Assembly (NCBI GenBank): GCA_025677825.1
Contig: JAIXMO010000056.1
Span: 62,001-126,000 of the forward strand
Length of the DNA: 64,000 bases
Origin: Helicostylum pulchrum
Taxonomy: Eukaryota > Mucoromycota > Mucoromycetes > Mucorales > Mucoraceae
Direction of reading: 5' to 3'
Shown here in pieces: positions 35,121 to 46,911 of this stretch. The notes under the pieces are model-generated. The model worked only from the letters and a program-made list of their open reading frames with translations. It ran no database searches and was not told where the DNA came from. The position numbers and the translations under genes are program-made. Position 1 is the first letter of the stretch. Every line of letters begins with the position of its first letter.

Positions 35121-37861
35121 TTAACAATTTAACCAAGGATGAGCCAGCACTTGATGTATATTAACTCTTTTATCCACATCACGTTCTAACATTTTACTGA
35201 TAAGATCAACTGAACCTATTAAGGGTGGGGGTGGGAGAGAAAACCATTTAGTAAAAAAAAAGTTACACCAAAAAGACTAATAATCTTTTTTACCTTCAGA
35301 GAGTACAAACGGTATTCGTAATTCTCGACCCATAATTTCATCAATATCATAAAAGGGATTTTCTCGGTACACAAGAGTGAACAATAAAATGCCGAGAGCC
35401 CAAACGTCCTGGGGTTTGCCCGAATAGGTATTTCCACGCAAAATTTCGGGGGCGGCATAGTCTAACGTACCTACAAAGGTTTCATATTTTCTTCCAGGTT
35501 TTAAGTAAGCCGCACTACCAAAGTCAATCAGTCTTAGGCCGCCTGTGCTTTGGTCTAGTACGACATTTTCGTCCTTGATATCTCGGTGCACAATCTTGTT
35601 ATCGTGCAAGTGTCGCACACCAAGCGCAATTTGCTTAAACATGTGCTGAATCGCTGGTTCTTCAATATGGTTGTTTAATTCAATGTAATCAAATAAGTCC
35701 ATACCCGCTCCATGTAAACCCATTACAATATAATAATGATCAGCGTCTTCGAAATAATCCACTAAAGAAAAGAAAAAATTAGATTACTGGTTCTACAAAA
35801 AAAAAAAATAGTAAAAACTTACACATATCACCCAAGTTCTCATGAGGAGTTTTTCTCAGACTATGTAATATATGTATTTCAACGGGCACAGTTCCGAGTT
35901 TCCGGTCTCTTGTCCAACAGTCGACCAGTATACGCGATTTGATAACATACTTGATCACAACTTTTTTCTGTAACGTATATATATAAATAAATTATAAAAT
36001 AAAGATAAACCATAAAAGGAAAATTACCTGAGTTGGATCATTCTTTTTCACGGCTAATTTTACTAGCCCATACGCACCTTGACCGAGACTACTGAGAATG
36101 GTATAATCATCAATGGTGGTAGCATTGGTTTGAGCAGAATAATTTATTTCTTGTTTCTCAGTAGCAGGAGGAGCTTGTATGGTTGGTTTTGGAATAATAG
36201 CAGTAGTAGGTGATGTAGTTTGTTGCTTTATTAATTTTTGAGGCGTGGATAAAAGGTGGTGGTGACCGAACCTATTGAACACGATTTCTCTATCAAAAGA
36301 AATCCAGAGCGCAAATTCTTCTTCGTCGGATTCAACCAACTTTAATTGTAATTGAACTTCAAAGGGGGAACCATCTCTATGGATAGCGGTCAAGACGGGT
36401 AAAGGTTGATTATTGGGGGTATGCGTTAAGCGTTTATTCTGCTGTTGTGGAAGTAATGTATTATCTTGAATTAATAACTTTCGACAAATGATATTGTTCA
36501 TAATTAAACCAGGTTGTAGTAAATCGTCTCTTTTTAAATTATAAAGTAAAGTGGTAAATTGAGGTAGTAAAAGTGAAATGTTTTTTTGTAAAAGGTCTTG
36601 TTGAGAAAAGCCGAACAAATATTTCACAAATATATCGTTGCAACCTTCAATTATACCATTCTTATTAACTGTCATGAGACCAGCGATCACTGGTATAGAT
36701 GTGATCCGGACTGTGTTTTTCTCTGTTCGCGCTATAATTGGAAACTGTGCCCCACGTTTGGTTGCACTACCAAAGAACCGCAGTCTACTCATTTCTTCCT
36801 TCCAATCAGCCTTCTTATCCAGTGAGGGTACAAGGATTGTCAACGATTTTCCCAAAAGCTCTTTTGCATTATAATCGTACAAGTCTGTCACACTTTCTTC
36901 ATCCACCACTGAACGAATGATTCCCTATTACATTTTTTTTGGGGGGAGGTTCGGTTACTTAAACAAGAAAAATAATAAAATATGTGTGTATTCTAACCGG
37001 GTATATCATCATACCTCATCTGTTACGCTTAATGAAATTGAACTTTCATATACTTCTTCAAAAATCCAAATAAACACTGAAGAACCAGATTCATTTAATT
37101 TTTCTTTTAGCCATAGAGAACAAGATGACATGGTACCATCTAATTTTACAATTGGTATCTATTTCGTAAAAAAAACAACGTTGGTTACAATAGATTCTAA
37201 TTATATACAAATATAAAAAAAACGTTACCACATTGCCGCACACAAGTACCATACCGCCAACATGCTGGGCATGTATGAACTCATTTCTTCGTTTCACAAT
37301 GATAGATCTTAGCCTATTCCGGTAAGCAGGTTCAATTAAATCCATTACGGATTTGCCTACAAGTAACATTTGTTGCTGCTGATTTATTTGAGGGTGCAAG
37401 TGACTGACAAGTACGTCCTGAGCTAGACTATTGGTTAATATAATACGCCAATCATCATAAGTAGTTAAAATAGCTTGATGTTGTTGTTTCAGCCTATTAT
37501 GTAAATGAGGTACATGTATATCTATATCTTCTTCTTCTTCGTCTTCTTCTAAAAGGGTATTTATGATGGTGGAAGAAGAACTGGTAGTAGAGCAAGATGA
37601 TTTCGGTGATGATTGAGACAATTTACGAAAATGACAAGTGGGTACGGGGCTACCGACTGTTCTCGGTTTACGATCCAACAATGGCTTGATTTGATGGTGC
37701 CCAGGTAAGGTACCATGTCTTGCACTCGAGAATCGAAAACTGTGTAAGGATTCTTGAGGAAATTTTGTAATTTCGTTTTGAAACTCCTTATTGCAAACTT
37801 GTTGATTTAATTCTTGATTGTGTAATTCTCGAAATCTAATTAGCCCTTCTGCAGTTGGCAT
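35121..37861 (-). CDS. PAS domain Ser/Thr kinase (PASK/PSK-like)
   Basis: Nutrient-responsive kinase that in yeast directs carbon to wall glucan or storage. Exons 37861..37229, 37158..37015, 36924..36028, 35967..35823, 35761..35294 and 35215..35121; 793 residues, phases consistent. An N-terminal Ser-rich region with an acidic patch (EEDEEEEDIDI) precedes PAS-type regions (about 140-260 and about 290-420). Kinase domain about 535-793: GQGAYG (540-545), VVIKYVIK (Lys 564), HRDIKDEN (HRD 665-667), DFG (686-688), APE (710-712) and a C-terminal NIHQVLAHPWL. The catalytic core is complete, so it should be active. Shorter than human PASK (about 1,320) and yeast PSK1 (about 1,350). Confidence 0.94.
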
Positions 37862-38473
37862 AAAATCATCTCTTTTTATATATATATAGAGTGTGAGGTT
37901 AGCTATACTTGTTTTACAGTAGAATAACGGTCTTTTAGTATACTACTTTATTATAACACTGGTATCGATTACAGTATCAACGGTGGAGACTAATGATGTA
38001 CTATGCCCTACTTTTGAATCAATTAAGTGATTTTTTTTTTGATATACTAAACTACTACTGACTGGTACCTTTATTCGAAAAGTTACTTGTTCCCATACCA
38101 ACTCTATACTAATTACTTTATTGTTAATGTCAATTCATTCATTAACAATGGTTAATCATTTACTTGATGTTTTTTCTTGTTTTTTAAAAAAAAAAGAAAA
38201 AGAAAAAAGAAGGGAAAAAGAGGGGGGGGGGGGAAGGAAGAGCGAGAGAGGGGTGAGTTTATAAGGTTGATAGGGTCTGTGATACAAAAAGGTTCTAATC
38301 TTTTTATCTTTTCTGTTTGATTGGTGTACTGTACTGTAACAAATAAGTTTTCACCAATCATCATACATGATGCATTATATCATTTATACCGTGACCTACT
38401 TGTCAATTATAGTTTCATGCGTTTTAAGTAGTTTACTATCCCTTTGGGATGATATATTATTTTATTTAGTTTT
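37862..38473. other. Intergenic, PAS kinase to SER1
   Basis: 612 bp upstream of the PAS kinase start and downstream of SER1. Contains a 12-G run at 38,222-38,233 inside a purine-rich block (about 38,190-38,260). No coding signal seen. Confidence 0.55.
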
Positions 38474-39790
38474 TTAATGTTTCTTTTCAAATTCAAGCAT
38501 GTACTCGATTAAAGCGTCAACATCTTCTTCAGGCAAAGCATTGTAAATAGAGGCACGTACGCCGCCTATAAAAAAAGAATAGTTTAATACGCTAAATAAC
38601 ATATCACATACATTAATAAGACACAACACTTACCAACTGAGCGATGTCCCTTGAGTTGATGCATATTTCTTTCTTCGGCTCCCTTTAAAAATTCCTTTTC
38701 CAACTCCTCTGTTGTTAAATTGAAAACAACATTCATATGACTTCTACAATCCTTTGCAACAGGTGAGGTATAAAGTTTAGAGCCATCAATGGTCTTGTAG
38801 AGCTTTTCTGCTTTACGATTATTCACCTCCTGAATCCCATCTAACCCACCTTGTTCTTTCAGCCATTCTAAAGTCAATCCAACCATATAAATAGCAAATG
38901 TAGGAGGTGTGTTATACATGGAATCATTATCTGCTGCTGTTTTAAAGTCAAGCATCAAAGGACGAATAGGTCCCACGTTTAAATCGACTAATAAGTCATT
39001 ACGAACAATAACAATAGTAACACCTGCAGGTCCTAAATTCTTTTGTGCTCCTCCGTAAACAATGCCAAATTTAGATACATCAACAGGACGTGACAAGAAA
39101 TTAGAAGAAACATCTGTTACAAGAGGAACAGATGCATCAATTTCTGGAATAGACTGGAATTCTACACCGTGTACTGTTTCATTATCACAGTAATAAACGT
39201 AAGCCACATTATGCTTTTTGGCATCTGTCAATTTCCATTCGGAAGAGGGAGGAATCACACCAAATTTACCATTGCTTTGCTTTACATTGACAGCGCGGTT
39301 GACACGAACAGCGTTACCGAGCACGGTAGGAATTAAACGCTCCGCTTCTTGTGCGGCCTTGGAAGACCAAGCGCCAGTAACAAGATAATCGACAACAATT
39401 TCCTCTCCCTCTTTACCGGCTTGCTTTAACTCTTGTTGCTTGGTCGCAATCAAATTATAAAAGACAGAGGCAAATTCCGTGGTAGCACCACCTTGCATAA
39501 AGAGGATAGTGTAGTTGGAAGGAATCTTCATTAACTCGCTTAAATCCTTTTTCGTCTTTTCCAGAATAGCACCAAAAGGTTTAGAACGATGTGACAACTC
39601 CATAACGGACATGCCAGTTCCGTGAACATTAAGGAATTCCTTTTGTGCCTTTAATAAAACAGCTTGAGGACTACCAAAATAATTTTTTTTGTTGTTGTTG
39701 TTAATGTCTTTTTTTTTTTGTATTCTACAATTTAATAATATATTACATTTTAGCTGGGCCAGCACCAAAGTTAAGAGCGTAAGTAGACAT
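38474..39790 (-). CDS. SER1: Phosphoserine aminotransferase
   Basis: PLP enzyme of the second step of serine synthesis (phosphohydroxypyruvate plus glutamate to phosphoserine). Exons 39790..39747, 39670..38634 and 38565..38474; 390 residues, the usual length. NFGAGPAK near the start, [28 protein letters not shown], the PLP-lysine block [13 protein letters not shown], and the ending [28 protein letters not shown]. The first intron (76 nt) has the run TTTTTTTTTTTG on the plus strand. All phases fit. Divergent from the PPR gene. Confidence 0.96.
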
Positions 39791-40760
39791 AGTTTTTGTA
39801 ATATAGGAAAAAAAAAAAAGATGGCAAAAAAAATAGATTTATTTATGTGTGACTTTAGAAATTATGACACACCTTTTATTCGGGACTGGAAATGAGATGA
39901 GATGCAAAATAAAAAGTGACGAAAAATGACCCAATTCCTACACAGGAACACAATATTTGCATTCGCTGCGAAAAGCCTTTAATGTCCTTATATCTGCTTC
40001 CTTTTTTAATAAAAAAAAGAGAGATTTACGCTTTTTTAATATTGTATTTTGCATTGATCTTATCGGATCTAGACATAAAAAGGAATAAAGTCAGCTCACG
40101 TTTTTTTTTAGTGAGTTGCGCTTTATCAAAAGTTCATGTGTTGTCAAAACGAATAATACACGCTATTTAAAGCTACAGTTCTATCTACTAAAGTCGTAGG
40201 AAGATAATGATTGGAAAAATCTAGCTTGTTCTTTTACAGATCTTATCTAGATATCGGAGGCGGTTATCTATTTTTCTTGTATGCGATACAGTAGCGTGGT
40301 AAAACAAAGAGTTTTCACTGGTACTTCATATATGTCAAAAGAACGTAAGCTAGACAGCCAAATTTACTCGCGAAAAGAGAAACACTTGGCGTTGACGTGG
40401 ATATTAATTTGCTGTCAAATATGTAAGCCGATCAAATACATATCGATGCAAACTGAACCCTTGAAGATCCATAAAAATAGTATTACCTAATAAAACGACT
40501 ACAGGTATACGGTTATACTTTAATATTAACTTTTTAAATTAAAACCTTTTAACTTTGACATTTTTTTTTTTTTTGCATGAACCCCCCAGAGCGTAACTTT
40601 TTACATTGCACAAGCTAGCTTGGCCAATCAACCCCGTTTAAACCACTAACGCCGACGTCATCCCACGCTCATTACTTTAAGACGAGATTTATTCTTTTTT
40701 CTTTTTTTTACTTGAACAAATAACTTACACTAAAACAAACCTCCTCTTTTTTTTTTTCTA
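39791..40760. other. Divergent intergenic, SER1 / PPR gene
   Basis: 970 bp between two divergent starts. A T-run and a pyrimidine stretch lie just before the PPR gene ATG. No supported gene. Confidence 0.55.
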
Positions 40761-41930
40761 ATGGCTCAAAACATATTACGAACAACCACGGCAAGAACAA
40801 CAAAAAATGCGGTATGCTTGACGAGTAGATCATCGTATAGCAGTCGAGCCACCAGTTGGTTTACGCGGTTCCTAAGTCCAGCGGAAGAAAAGAAACTATA
40901 TTTAGGCATCACAAGTTCCTTTCGTGAGAAACTTGTTGAAGAGTCAAATAAAAGTACGCAGACATACAGCCATATTATTGAGCACGCACTTTTGACCGCA
41001 AAACCTACCAACAAGGTGACCAAAATCGGCATGTTATCCATTGCTCGAATGGAACAATTAAAAATCGATCTTGATGCAGCTGGAAAGCAAAAGGATATTA
41101 CCAAATTGCAACAACTTGAATTAGAAATGGACCACGCTAATTTAAATACCGTTGCTATCTATAACCGTTTAATTCGATCCTATTTATGGAGCAACTCGTT
41201 AGAACACGCTGAGCAAGTGTTGCGCAGTTTACAAGGCCGCGGTCTTGTACCTACCGCTCGAACATTCACATACCTTATCCAAGCGCACTTGAAAAAAGAT
41301 CAATTGACTCAGGCAAAGATGCTTGTCGACCAAATGCGACGCTTGTCTTTACTGGCCACGCGAAATGAATTTGACTGCAGTATCATGTTCAAGTATTACA
41401 AGGCAGCGGGCGATTCTCATGCCATTGACTTTTTATGGCGTGATATTATACTGCATGTAGATACCATCAAGCCCAGCAATAACTTATACACCATGTATTT
41501 AGAGCACTTGTTATCAAAGCCTCAAGAAACGAAACCCATCATTCAGTTAGCACAAGATTATACGGCACACGCACAACAACCGCTGCAATTGCATCAATAT
41601 CTGGTTTGGATGAAGGCGGCTAAATTACTGGCGGAGACGGATACCCATAAAGCTGAACACCTTTTAATTCATATCATTAAAAAGGCACCGCCAAAGACAA
41701 GCTGGGATAAAGCAAAGGGTGCTATCACTGCCATTATCTCCTCTTACTTGAGCAAGGATCAGGAATTAAAGGCATTGGCGTTTTATTACAGGCTGGGAAA
41801 GATGGGCGTACCTGAGCAAGCGTTCGAACCACAAGTGAAACAATCCATTCAGTCTGCTTTGAAGAACATAGAGAAGCAAGACGATAAAGCAATGATTGCT
41901 GAATTAGAAGGCTTAGTCATCGCTCCTTAA
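40761..41930 (+). CDS. Pentatricopeptide-repeat (PPR) protein, probably mitochondrial
   Basis: Single-exon protein of 389 residues. The N terminus (1-35) is rich in Arg, Thr and Ser with no acids, like a mitochondrial presequence. PPR-type helix pairs are clearest at residues about 130-205 (AIYNRLIRSYLWSNSLEHAEQV, TFTYLIQAHLKKDQLTQAKMLVDQM), with helical repeats continuing to residue 370. PPR proteins bind organelle RNA for processing, stability or translation; the target here is unknown. GC content is slightly higher than in neighbouring spacer, as expected of coding sequence. Confidence 0.85.
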   Translation: MAQNILRTTTARTTKNAVCLTSRSSYSSRATSWFTRFLSPAEEKKLYLGITSSFREKLVEESNKSTQTYSHIIEHALLTAKPTNKVTKIGMLSIARMEQLKIDLDAAGKQKDITKLQQLELEMDHANLNTVAIYNRLIRSYLWSNSLEHAEQVLRSLQGRGLVPTARTFTYLIQAHLKKDQLTQAKMLVDQMRRLSLLATRNEFDCSIMFKYYKAAGDSHAIDFLWRDIILHVDTIKPSNNLYTMYLEHLLSKPQETKPIIQLAQDYTAHAQQPLQLHQYLVWMKAAKLLAETDTHKAEHLLIHIIKKAPPKTSWDKAKGAITAIISSYLSKDQELKALAFYYRLGKMGVPEQAFEPQVKQSIQSALKNIEKQDDKAMIAELEGLVIAP

Positions 41931-42054
41931 ATTATTCATCATGCTACTGTTTGTTATAGAGCACTTTTTATTCAATAAAATCAGTTTCTTGATTTATTTA
42001 GTTTTGCAAGTTGTATAATAGCTTGTGTTATGCATAAGTTTTTTCTGAAGTACG

Positions 42055-42408
42055 TCATTTCAATGTGCTCTTGCTGGAAGACTGGTGATGCATATAAATT
42101 GGAAGTAGAAGTTTAACGCTAGAATTTATGCACAGAATCTTCAATACAAATCTTAAAATAAATCTTTTTAGAAGAAAAATGTGTTTAAAGATAGCATAAA
42201 GTAGTGTACCTGACGTTGGAATTTTACCATAAGCAGTTACATATAACCTGGGGCATAATTTATGCATGTGAACGAAAAAAGCGTGTACATCAAATGACAC
42301 GAACCCTAATTCTTTATCAAAATATTTACAGAATTCATTTTGGTTACGACATTTACAAATATTTACTCCACTTATCTTATCACATTCTAAACTATATGAT
42401 GAGCCCAT
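42055..42408 (-). CDS. Hypothetical ORF, unrecognised
   Basis: 117 codons from ATG (MGSSYSLECDKISG...) to stop, Cys-containing N-terminal half and hydrophobic C-terminal half (KHIFLLKRFILRFVLKIL). Uninterrupted for its length in AT-rich DNA, but no known motif, and it could be chance or part of a relic. No splice extension was evident. Confidence 0.25.
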   Translation of the reverse strand: MGSSYSLECDKISGVNICKCRNQNEFCKYFDKELGFVSFDVHAFFVHMHKLCPRLYVTAYGKIPTSGTLLYAIFKHIFLLKRFILRFVLKILCINSSVKLLLPIYMHHQSSSKSTLK

Positions 42409-42837
42409 GACGTGTTGTTCTCTACATCTTTTTCTGTTAAAGAAACTTCTATTTTTTCTCTAACGTTTCAAAAGTGTTTGATGTTACCTATCTTTTTTTT
42501 TCTGTATAGATGCTTCTTTAAAAAAAAAGAAAGAGAGCTATACTTTTTAATAACTACATGCGTTTTATCGTTACAAGCATGGCCGTCTGCTGATATATCA
42601 TGTACCTTTTGACAGTTGGAAAACAAGAATGTTCTTTATCATGAGTCCCTTTTAGAATTTATTCTTTATACGTTCAATTTGAATAAATGGACTGGGAACT
42701 GTTGTGAATGTCACAAATTATGATTTCGATTTATAGGAATACAGAAGTAATTATTACACATTCTAGGTATAACTCATCCGCCAAACTATTAAAATAATTC
42801 CATAAATTGGTAAAAAATGAATAAAACGCTTTATTAA

Positions 42838-42897
42838 TGTCAAACTGGGCCTTCATACTCATCAAGTGGTTCCAATCCTTCGCAAGTATTTAATGCC
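42838..42897 (-). pseudogene. Relic of a terminal exon
   Basis: After a TTTATTTAG acceptor-like site the minus strand reads ALNTCEGLEPLDEYEGPV and stop, followed by an AATAAAG-like signal. The upstream sequence that should join it has stops or the wrong phase. Probably part of the same decayed cluster as 43.3-44.4 kb. Not recognised. Confidence 0.3.
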
Positions 42898-43253
42898 CTA
42901 AATAAAATTCAGCTGCAATAAACTCCCTCATATGTAGCAAAGAGCGAAAAAGAGGACGGAAGCCTTTTCGGGATCCCATAATTTAGCTTTTTTTCTTTTC
43001 TTTTAGTAGCGCCTCAAATTAAACGTATGTTTTAGTTTACTTTGCAAATTTATTAGATTTTTTGAAAGACTCGGCTATGGTTTTAACTCAAGTTGCATCA
43101 GTTTTTATAGACTAAAAGTGAACGTAGTCATACAGATACTTCTTCATAGATATTTTATTAATTAATATTACTCCTCTTCCTCTTCCTCCCTGACTTCCTC
43201 TTATTATTCTTCTTCTTCATCAACCCAGTCCACAGCTGTGTTCTTTTTACAGC

Positions 43254-43680
43254 TTACTTCGCTAGCAATGGCTTGCCATTTTCAGTCTTTCTGTCGATCT
43301 TTCCTTCTTCCGACAGCTCTTCCGGCCCCTCAACGAGGTGCTAAAAATGGAGTTGATTGGTTAGTTCATGTAACAACATAGTATAAACTGCTGATGATTA
43401 CCCGTGTAAGAGATAGAGCTTTTATTACAGCATTAACAGCCCCTTTTCTTATTTGTTTTTTTGCTGGTGGGAAAGGAGAACTTAAAGAGGCCTTCCATTG
43501 TAAATATGCCTTTGTCTTGTAATGAAAGAACTGCTTCAAATCCCATTATTTGTATAACTGGAATTTTAGCGCTTTGAAGGTTTTCTTCAGCAAGGTAGGG
43601 ACTTTTGGCAATTAAATCGTTTGTATAAGCTTTGTTGCTAATACAAGCTTGAGTTTATCTTTGAAAAAATTGCCTCGTCC
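43254..43680 (-). pseudogene. Decayed gene, unrecognised
   Basis: The minus strand reads RGNFFKDKLKLVLATKL, two in-frame stops, KQFFHYKTKAYLQWKAS and KKQIRKGAVNAVIKALSLTR, then a normal-looking intron (GTAATC...TTTTTAG) and a phase-0 last exon HLVEGPEELSEEGKI... to a TAA. Coding-like but broken by stops. No family recognised; a transposon origin is possible. Confidence 0.4.
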
Positions 43681-43682
43681 AG

Positions 43683-43684
<2 letters not shown>

Positions 43685-43714
<30 letters not shown>
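43685..43714. repeat. 30-bp poly(T) run
   Basis: Uninterrupted T run (poly(A) on the minus strand). No target-site duplication was found around it, so it is listed as a simple repeat and not as a retroposon tail. Confidence 0.8.
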
Positions 43715-43716
<2 letters not shown>

Positions 43717-43956
43717 ATATTCACAGCTATACTTTCTTCGAGGACGTGTTTGCTATACTTTATAACCATAATTCGCAGATCTAACTTAATATTCAGACCA
43801 TTCTTTTGACAGACTTTGGCTTTGGTATCGCCCCTAAATACGAGTTGCGGTAAGTAACGAAGAAAACTGATACATTATCATAAATAAATAAAATATTTAC
43901 AGATGTAAAAAAAAAATATGTTCGTTTGAGCCAAAAAACGACTCAAAAATGTTACA

Positions 43957-44428
43957 TCAGAACTTAACAATGTAATCTTCTTTAGAATACAACTCTATAC
44001 CATCTTGGTGGAATATGAATGACTTCCTAGAATGAAGCTTCAAGCTACAAAGATAAAAGTAGGTTACCAGTTTCTTGTATAATTCACATTGAGAGGAAAA
44101 TTTACTTACATAAAGAGGTGTATATCCTTGATATTCTCCTCAGTATCGTTAAATGTGGCGTAGTTGTCAATTAAAGTAATATCAGCTTTAATTTGTGGTT
44201 GTGGTTAATCTTTGCAAGAAAAAAACCTTAAATGCGTCTAATAAATTGAAAAATCATCGTATTACCTGTCTTAAAAGTGATCCGCATTTAATATTATAAT
44301 CAACATATTGGATTGTGTTGATAGAAGTCAGGTCTTTAATTATTGCTTCGCTGACATTTTTGGGCACTGATTTTAAGAAAACCAAACGACAACTTGTCGA
44401 TAGATCAATTATAAACTTAATGAAAGTG
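43957..44428 (-). pseudogene. Decayed multi-exon gene, unrecognised
   Basis: Three exon-like blocks on the minus strand: 44428..44266 (IKFIIDLSTSCRLVFLKSVPK... KCGSLLRQ), about 44193..44110 (ADITLIDNYATFNDTEENIKDIHLF) and 44044..43957 (LKLHSRKSFIFHQDGIELY... and stop). The second intron has proper GTAAGT and TTGTAG ends and keeps phase; the first junction does not keep frame with any visible acceptor. So this is a broken gene or a model I could not resolve. Family not recognised. Confidence 0.35.
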
Positions 44429-45597
44429 CTGTAACAAACAAACAAAAACAATTAGCCTTTTCAAAAAAAAAAGGGAGAAAAAAAAAAGCAAGCTACATCA
44501 ATCAACGTACGAATAAAAGTATTTTTTCTGTCTTCTAATAGGCGTAATAGTCCTAGCATGCTTTTGTAAGTTAAGATCAAAACTTCCTTCCAAGAATGAT
44601 TTATTTCGTGAGTTGCATTGCTATATAATATTACACAGGGATATTACTTAGTACACGTTCTATTTACACGCTCAGAAAAGAGAGTGGTATATTACTTTTT
44701 ACTTACCTTTATAAAGCGTTTTTTTTTTAAAAAAAAAGCAGCTCGCTATCTATACGCTATCTAAATTCGTGGTGGACCACATTTGAGTGCTTGCAACAAG
44801 CGCTCTTATGCGTGGACATAGCTAGAAGAAGAACAGTATCCTTTTTGTACGGACATAAAAAAGAAAACAAAAGCACTAGAAAAAGGCAGAATAATCAATA
44901 TAAGATATAAAGATATAAAGATGTACATGAGAAAAATATAATACTTACGGGTATATACAGTAAAAACGAAAAGAAAGAAAAGTGATAAAAAAAAAGATGG
45001 ATTTTATTAAGTATTACTTATGATAAAATACGCTGTCTATATTTGCTCACGCGATATACAATGCTTCCTTTTAGGGTAACCATTGGCTTTAAAAGTTGTA
45101 TGGTCACTTAGGGAAGTTTGTTTGAGAAGGATCTAATAAATGTAATATTCGTAGTCCTGACAAAAGATATAAGTTTAGTCAGATAAACACAAATATTCAA
45201 TTATTTTGGTAAATAACAATAGGATACCAAGCTTAAAAAGAAAGTTTTTGCGACTTAACTTATTACATGTCACAAAGAACGACTATCAAGACCAAAATGT
45301 TATATAATTTTTGCTCTCAAAGTTCTTCCACTAATACTAGAATCTGGAAATTTTCAAGCTCTTATTACTTTATTGAAATAAAAGAACCGGCTAAAAAATG
45401 ATAGCTGTGTTAAAAAAAGTTATGCTATAAGTTATCAATTCTTACCACTAAGGTTAGTTATGAATATATATTGAAATAACGAAGTAAAGTATTTAAAAGT
45501 GAAATAAAAGATAGAGAAGTATAAAAAAAGGTAAGAAGATATATGATCTTTACAAACAAGAATATCAATTTATCAAACACAAGTGCGGTGCTTTGAG

Positions 45598-46911
45598 TCA
45601 TAATAAAAAAAAGAAAAACAGTAAAAGCCCTATTTTACGAATCACTGGCAATAGTTGAGATTTAAGCTTTCTAGCCTTTACCACTTCAATATATACTGGT
45701 TCTTGTTCAAACCAATTTCCTATTGACTTTTTAAACCACTCTAGAGCTACATCAAAATTAATTTCGGTGCCAAATCCATTAAGATACATAGTACCAAGTT
45801 TCATCTGACCCTCTTTATCTCCTGCTCCAGCTGACAACGTATACCACTTGAACGCTTTATCAAGATCTAACTCTACACTGTTGAAATTTTCGCCATTTTT
45901 TTCCGTTTCTTCGTAATTTACAAAAGAATTATACTCTTTCCGGTAAATATGACCAAGAAAATTTTGAGCAGGCGTGTACCCTCTTTCGGCGGCTTTTGTA
46001 AACCAATGTGTCGCCTCTTTATAGTCCTTTGACACACCTTGACCATAATAAAACCGCTCGGCAACTTTATACATTGTCTCAACATAATTGTAATGTGCGG
46101 ATGTTTTAAACTGTATCATTGAATTGATATAATGCTGCTCGATTACTCCTTTGTCAGCGTCCTTAATATGTTTTTTAGCTACGTTATAATCTTGTTCTAC
46201 GCCATGTATATAGCTATGCAATACAATAAATTTTACTTCTGCATCTAAATGTCCTTTTTCTGCTGCTTGGAAGTACCAATAAAGCGCTAGATTGTAATCG
46301 ACTTTAACTCCATGTCCCCTCTGATACAAACCACCAATATTGGTTTTTGCAACTAAATCTCCTTGTTCTGCTGCTTTTAAGTACCAGTAAAACGCTACTT
46401 TGTAATCGACATCAACTCCTTCCCCCATCTGATATAAAAAACTGATATTGTTTTGTGCGCAAGAATATTCTTTTCCTGCTGATTTTAAGTACCAGGAAAG
46501 CGCTACCTTGTAATTGACATCAACTCCCTTCCCAAGGTCATATAATACGCCAATATTGCATTGTACTCTTGATTGTCCTTGTTCTGCTGCTTTTAAGTAC
46601 CAGGAAAGTGCTTCACGGTAATCGACATAAACTCCATTCCCGTAGTGAAAGAATTGCCCAATTCGGTATTGCGCTTTTAAATGTCCTTGTCTTGCTGGTT
46701 TCAAGTACCATAAAAGCGCTTCACGATAATCGACATCGACTCCATATCCATGGGCATAAAATACGCCAATATTGTATTGTGCACTTAAATATACTTGTTC
46801 TGCCGGCTTTAAGTGCCAGGAAAGCAATGCATGGTAATCGACATTAACTCCATACCCATTATTATATAAAGAACCTAAACCGAACTGTGCTTCTGCCTTT
46901 GCTGATTTCAA
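45598..46911 (-). CDS. Sel1-repeat (TPR-like) protein, 5' end missing or broken
   Basis: About 437 codons made of roughly ten Sel1 repeats of 36 residues (pattern A..WYLKAAEQG...AQ.NIG.LY..G.GVDVDY), some degenerate near residues 230-290. Sel1 solenoids are protein-interaction scaffolds, greatly expanded in Mucoromycota and Glomeromycotina. There is no ATG at the front: the open frame starts just after a TAA (46,915-46,917), and the preceding sequence in another frame reads DWYNKLGNF, a partial repeat, which points to a frameshift or truncation. The C-terminal hydrophobic run (GLLLFFFFLL) is read through a simple repeat. May be a pseudogene. Confidence 0.65.
   Translation of the reverse strand: MKSAKAEAQFGLGSLYNNGYGVNVDYHALLSWHLKPAEQVYLSAQYNIGVFYAHGYGVDVDYREALLWYLKPARQGHLKAQYRIGQFFHYGNGVYVDYREALSWYLKAAEQGQSRVQCNIGVLYDLGKGVDVNYKVALSWYLKSAGKEYSCAQNNISFLYQMGEGVDVDYKVAFYWYLKAAEQGDLVAKTNIGGLYQRGHGVKVDYNLALYWYFQAAEKGHLDAEVKFIVLHSYIHGVEQDYNVAKKHIKDADKGVIEQHYINSMIQFKTSAHYNYVETMYKVAERFYYGQGVSKDYKEATHWFTKAAERGYTPAQNFLGHIYRKEYNSFVNYEETEKNGENFNSVELDLDKAFKWYTLSAGAGDKEGQMKLGTMYLNGFGTEINFDVALEWFKKSIGNWFEQEPVYIEVVKARKLKSQLLPVIRKIGLLLFFFFLL

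Larger units (their letters stand above)
41931..45597. other. Gene-poor region with relics
   Basis: 3.7 kb with no intact gene that I can support. Holds an unrecognised 117-codon minus ORF (42,055-42,408), decayed exons on the minus strand (42,838-44,428) and a 30-T run (43,685-43,714). 44,450-45,597 is AT-rich spacer with nothing recognised. Confidence 0.5.

Noticed and set aside
36598..36920. Plus-strand ORFs opposite PAS kinase
   Set aside because: They are antisense frames of the conserved PAS/kinase exon with no independent signal.
43685..43714. Poly(T) run as the poly(A) tail of a minus-strand retroposon
   Set aside because: No direct repeat flanking a plausible element was found on either side.
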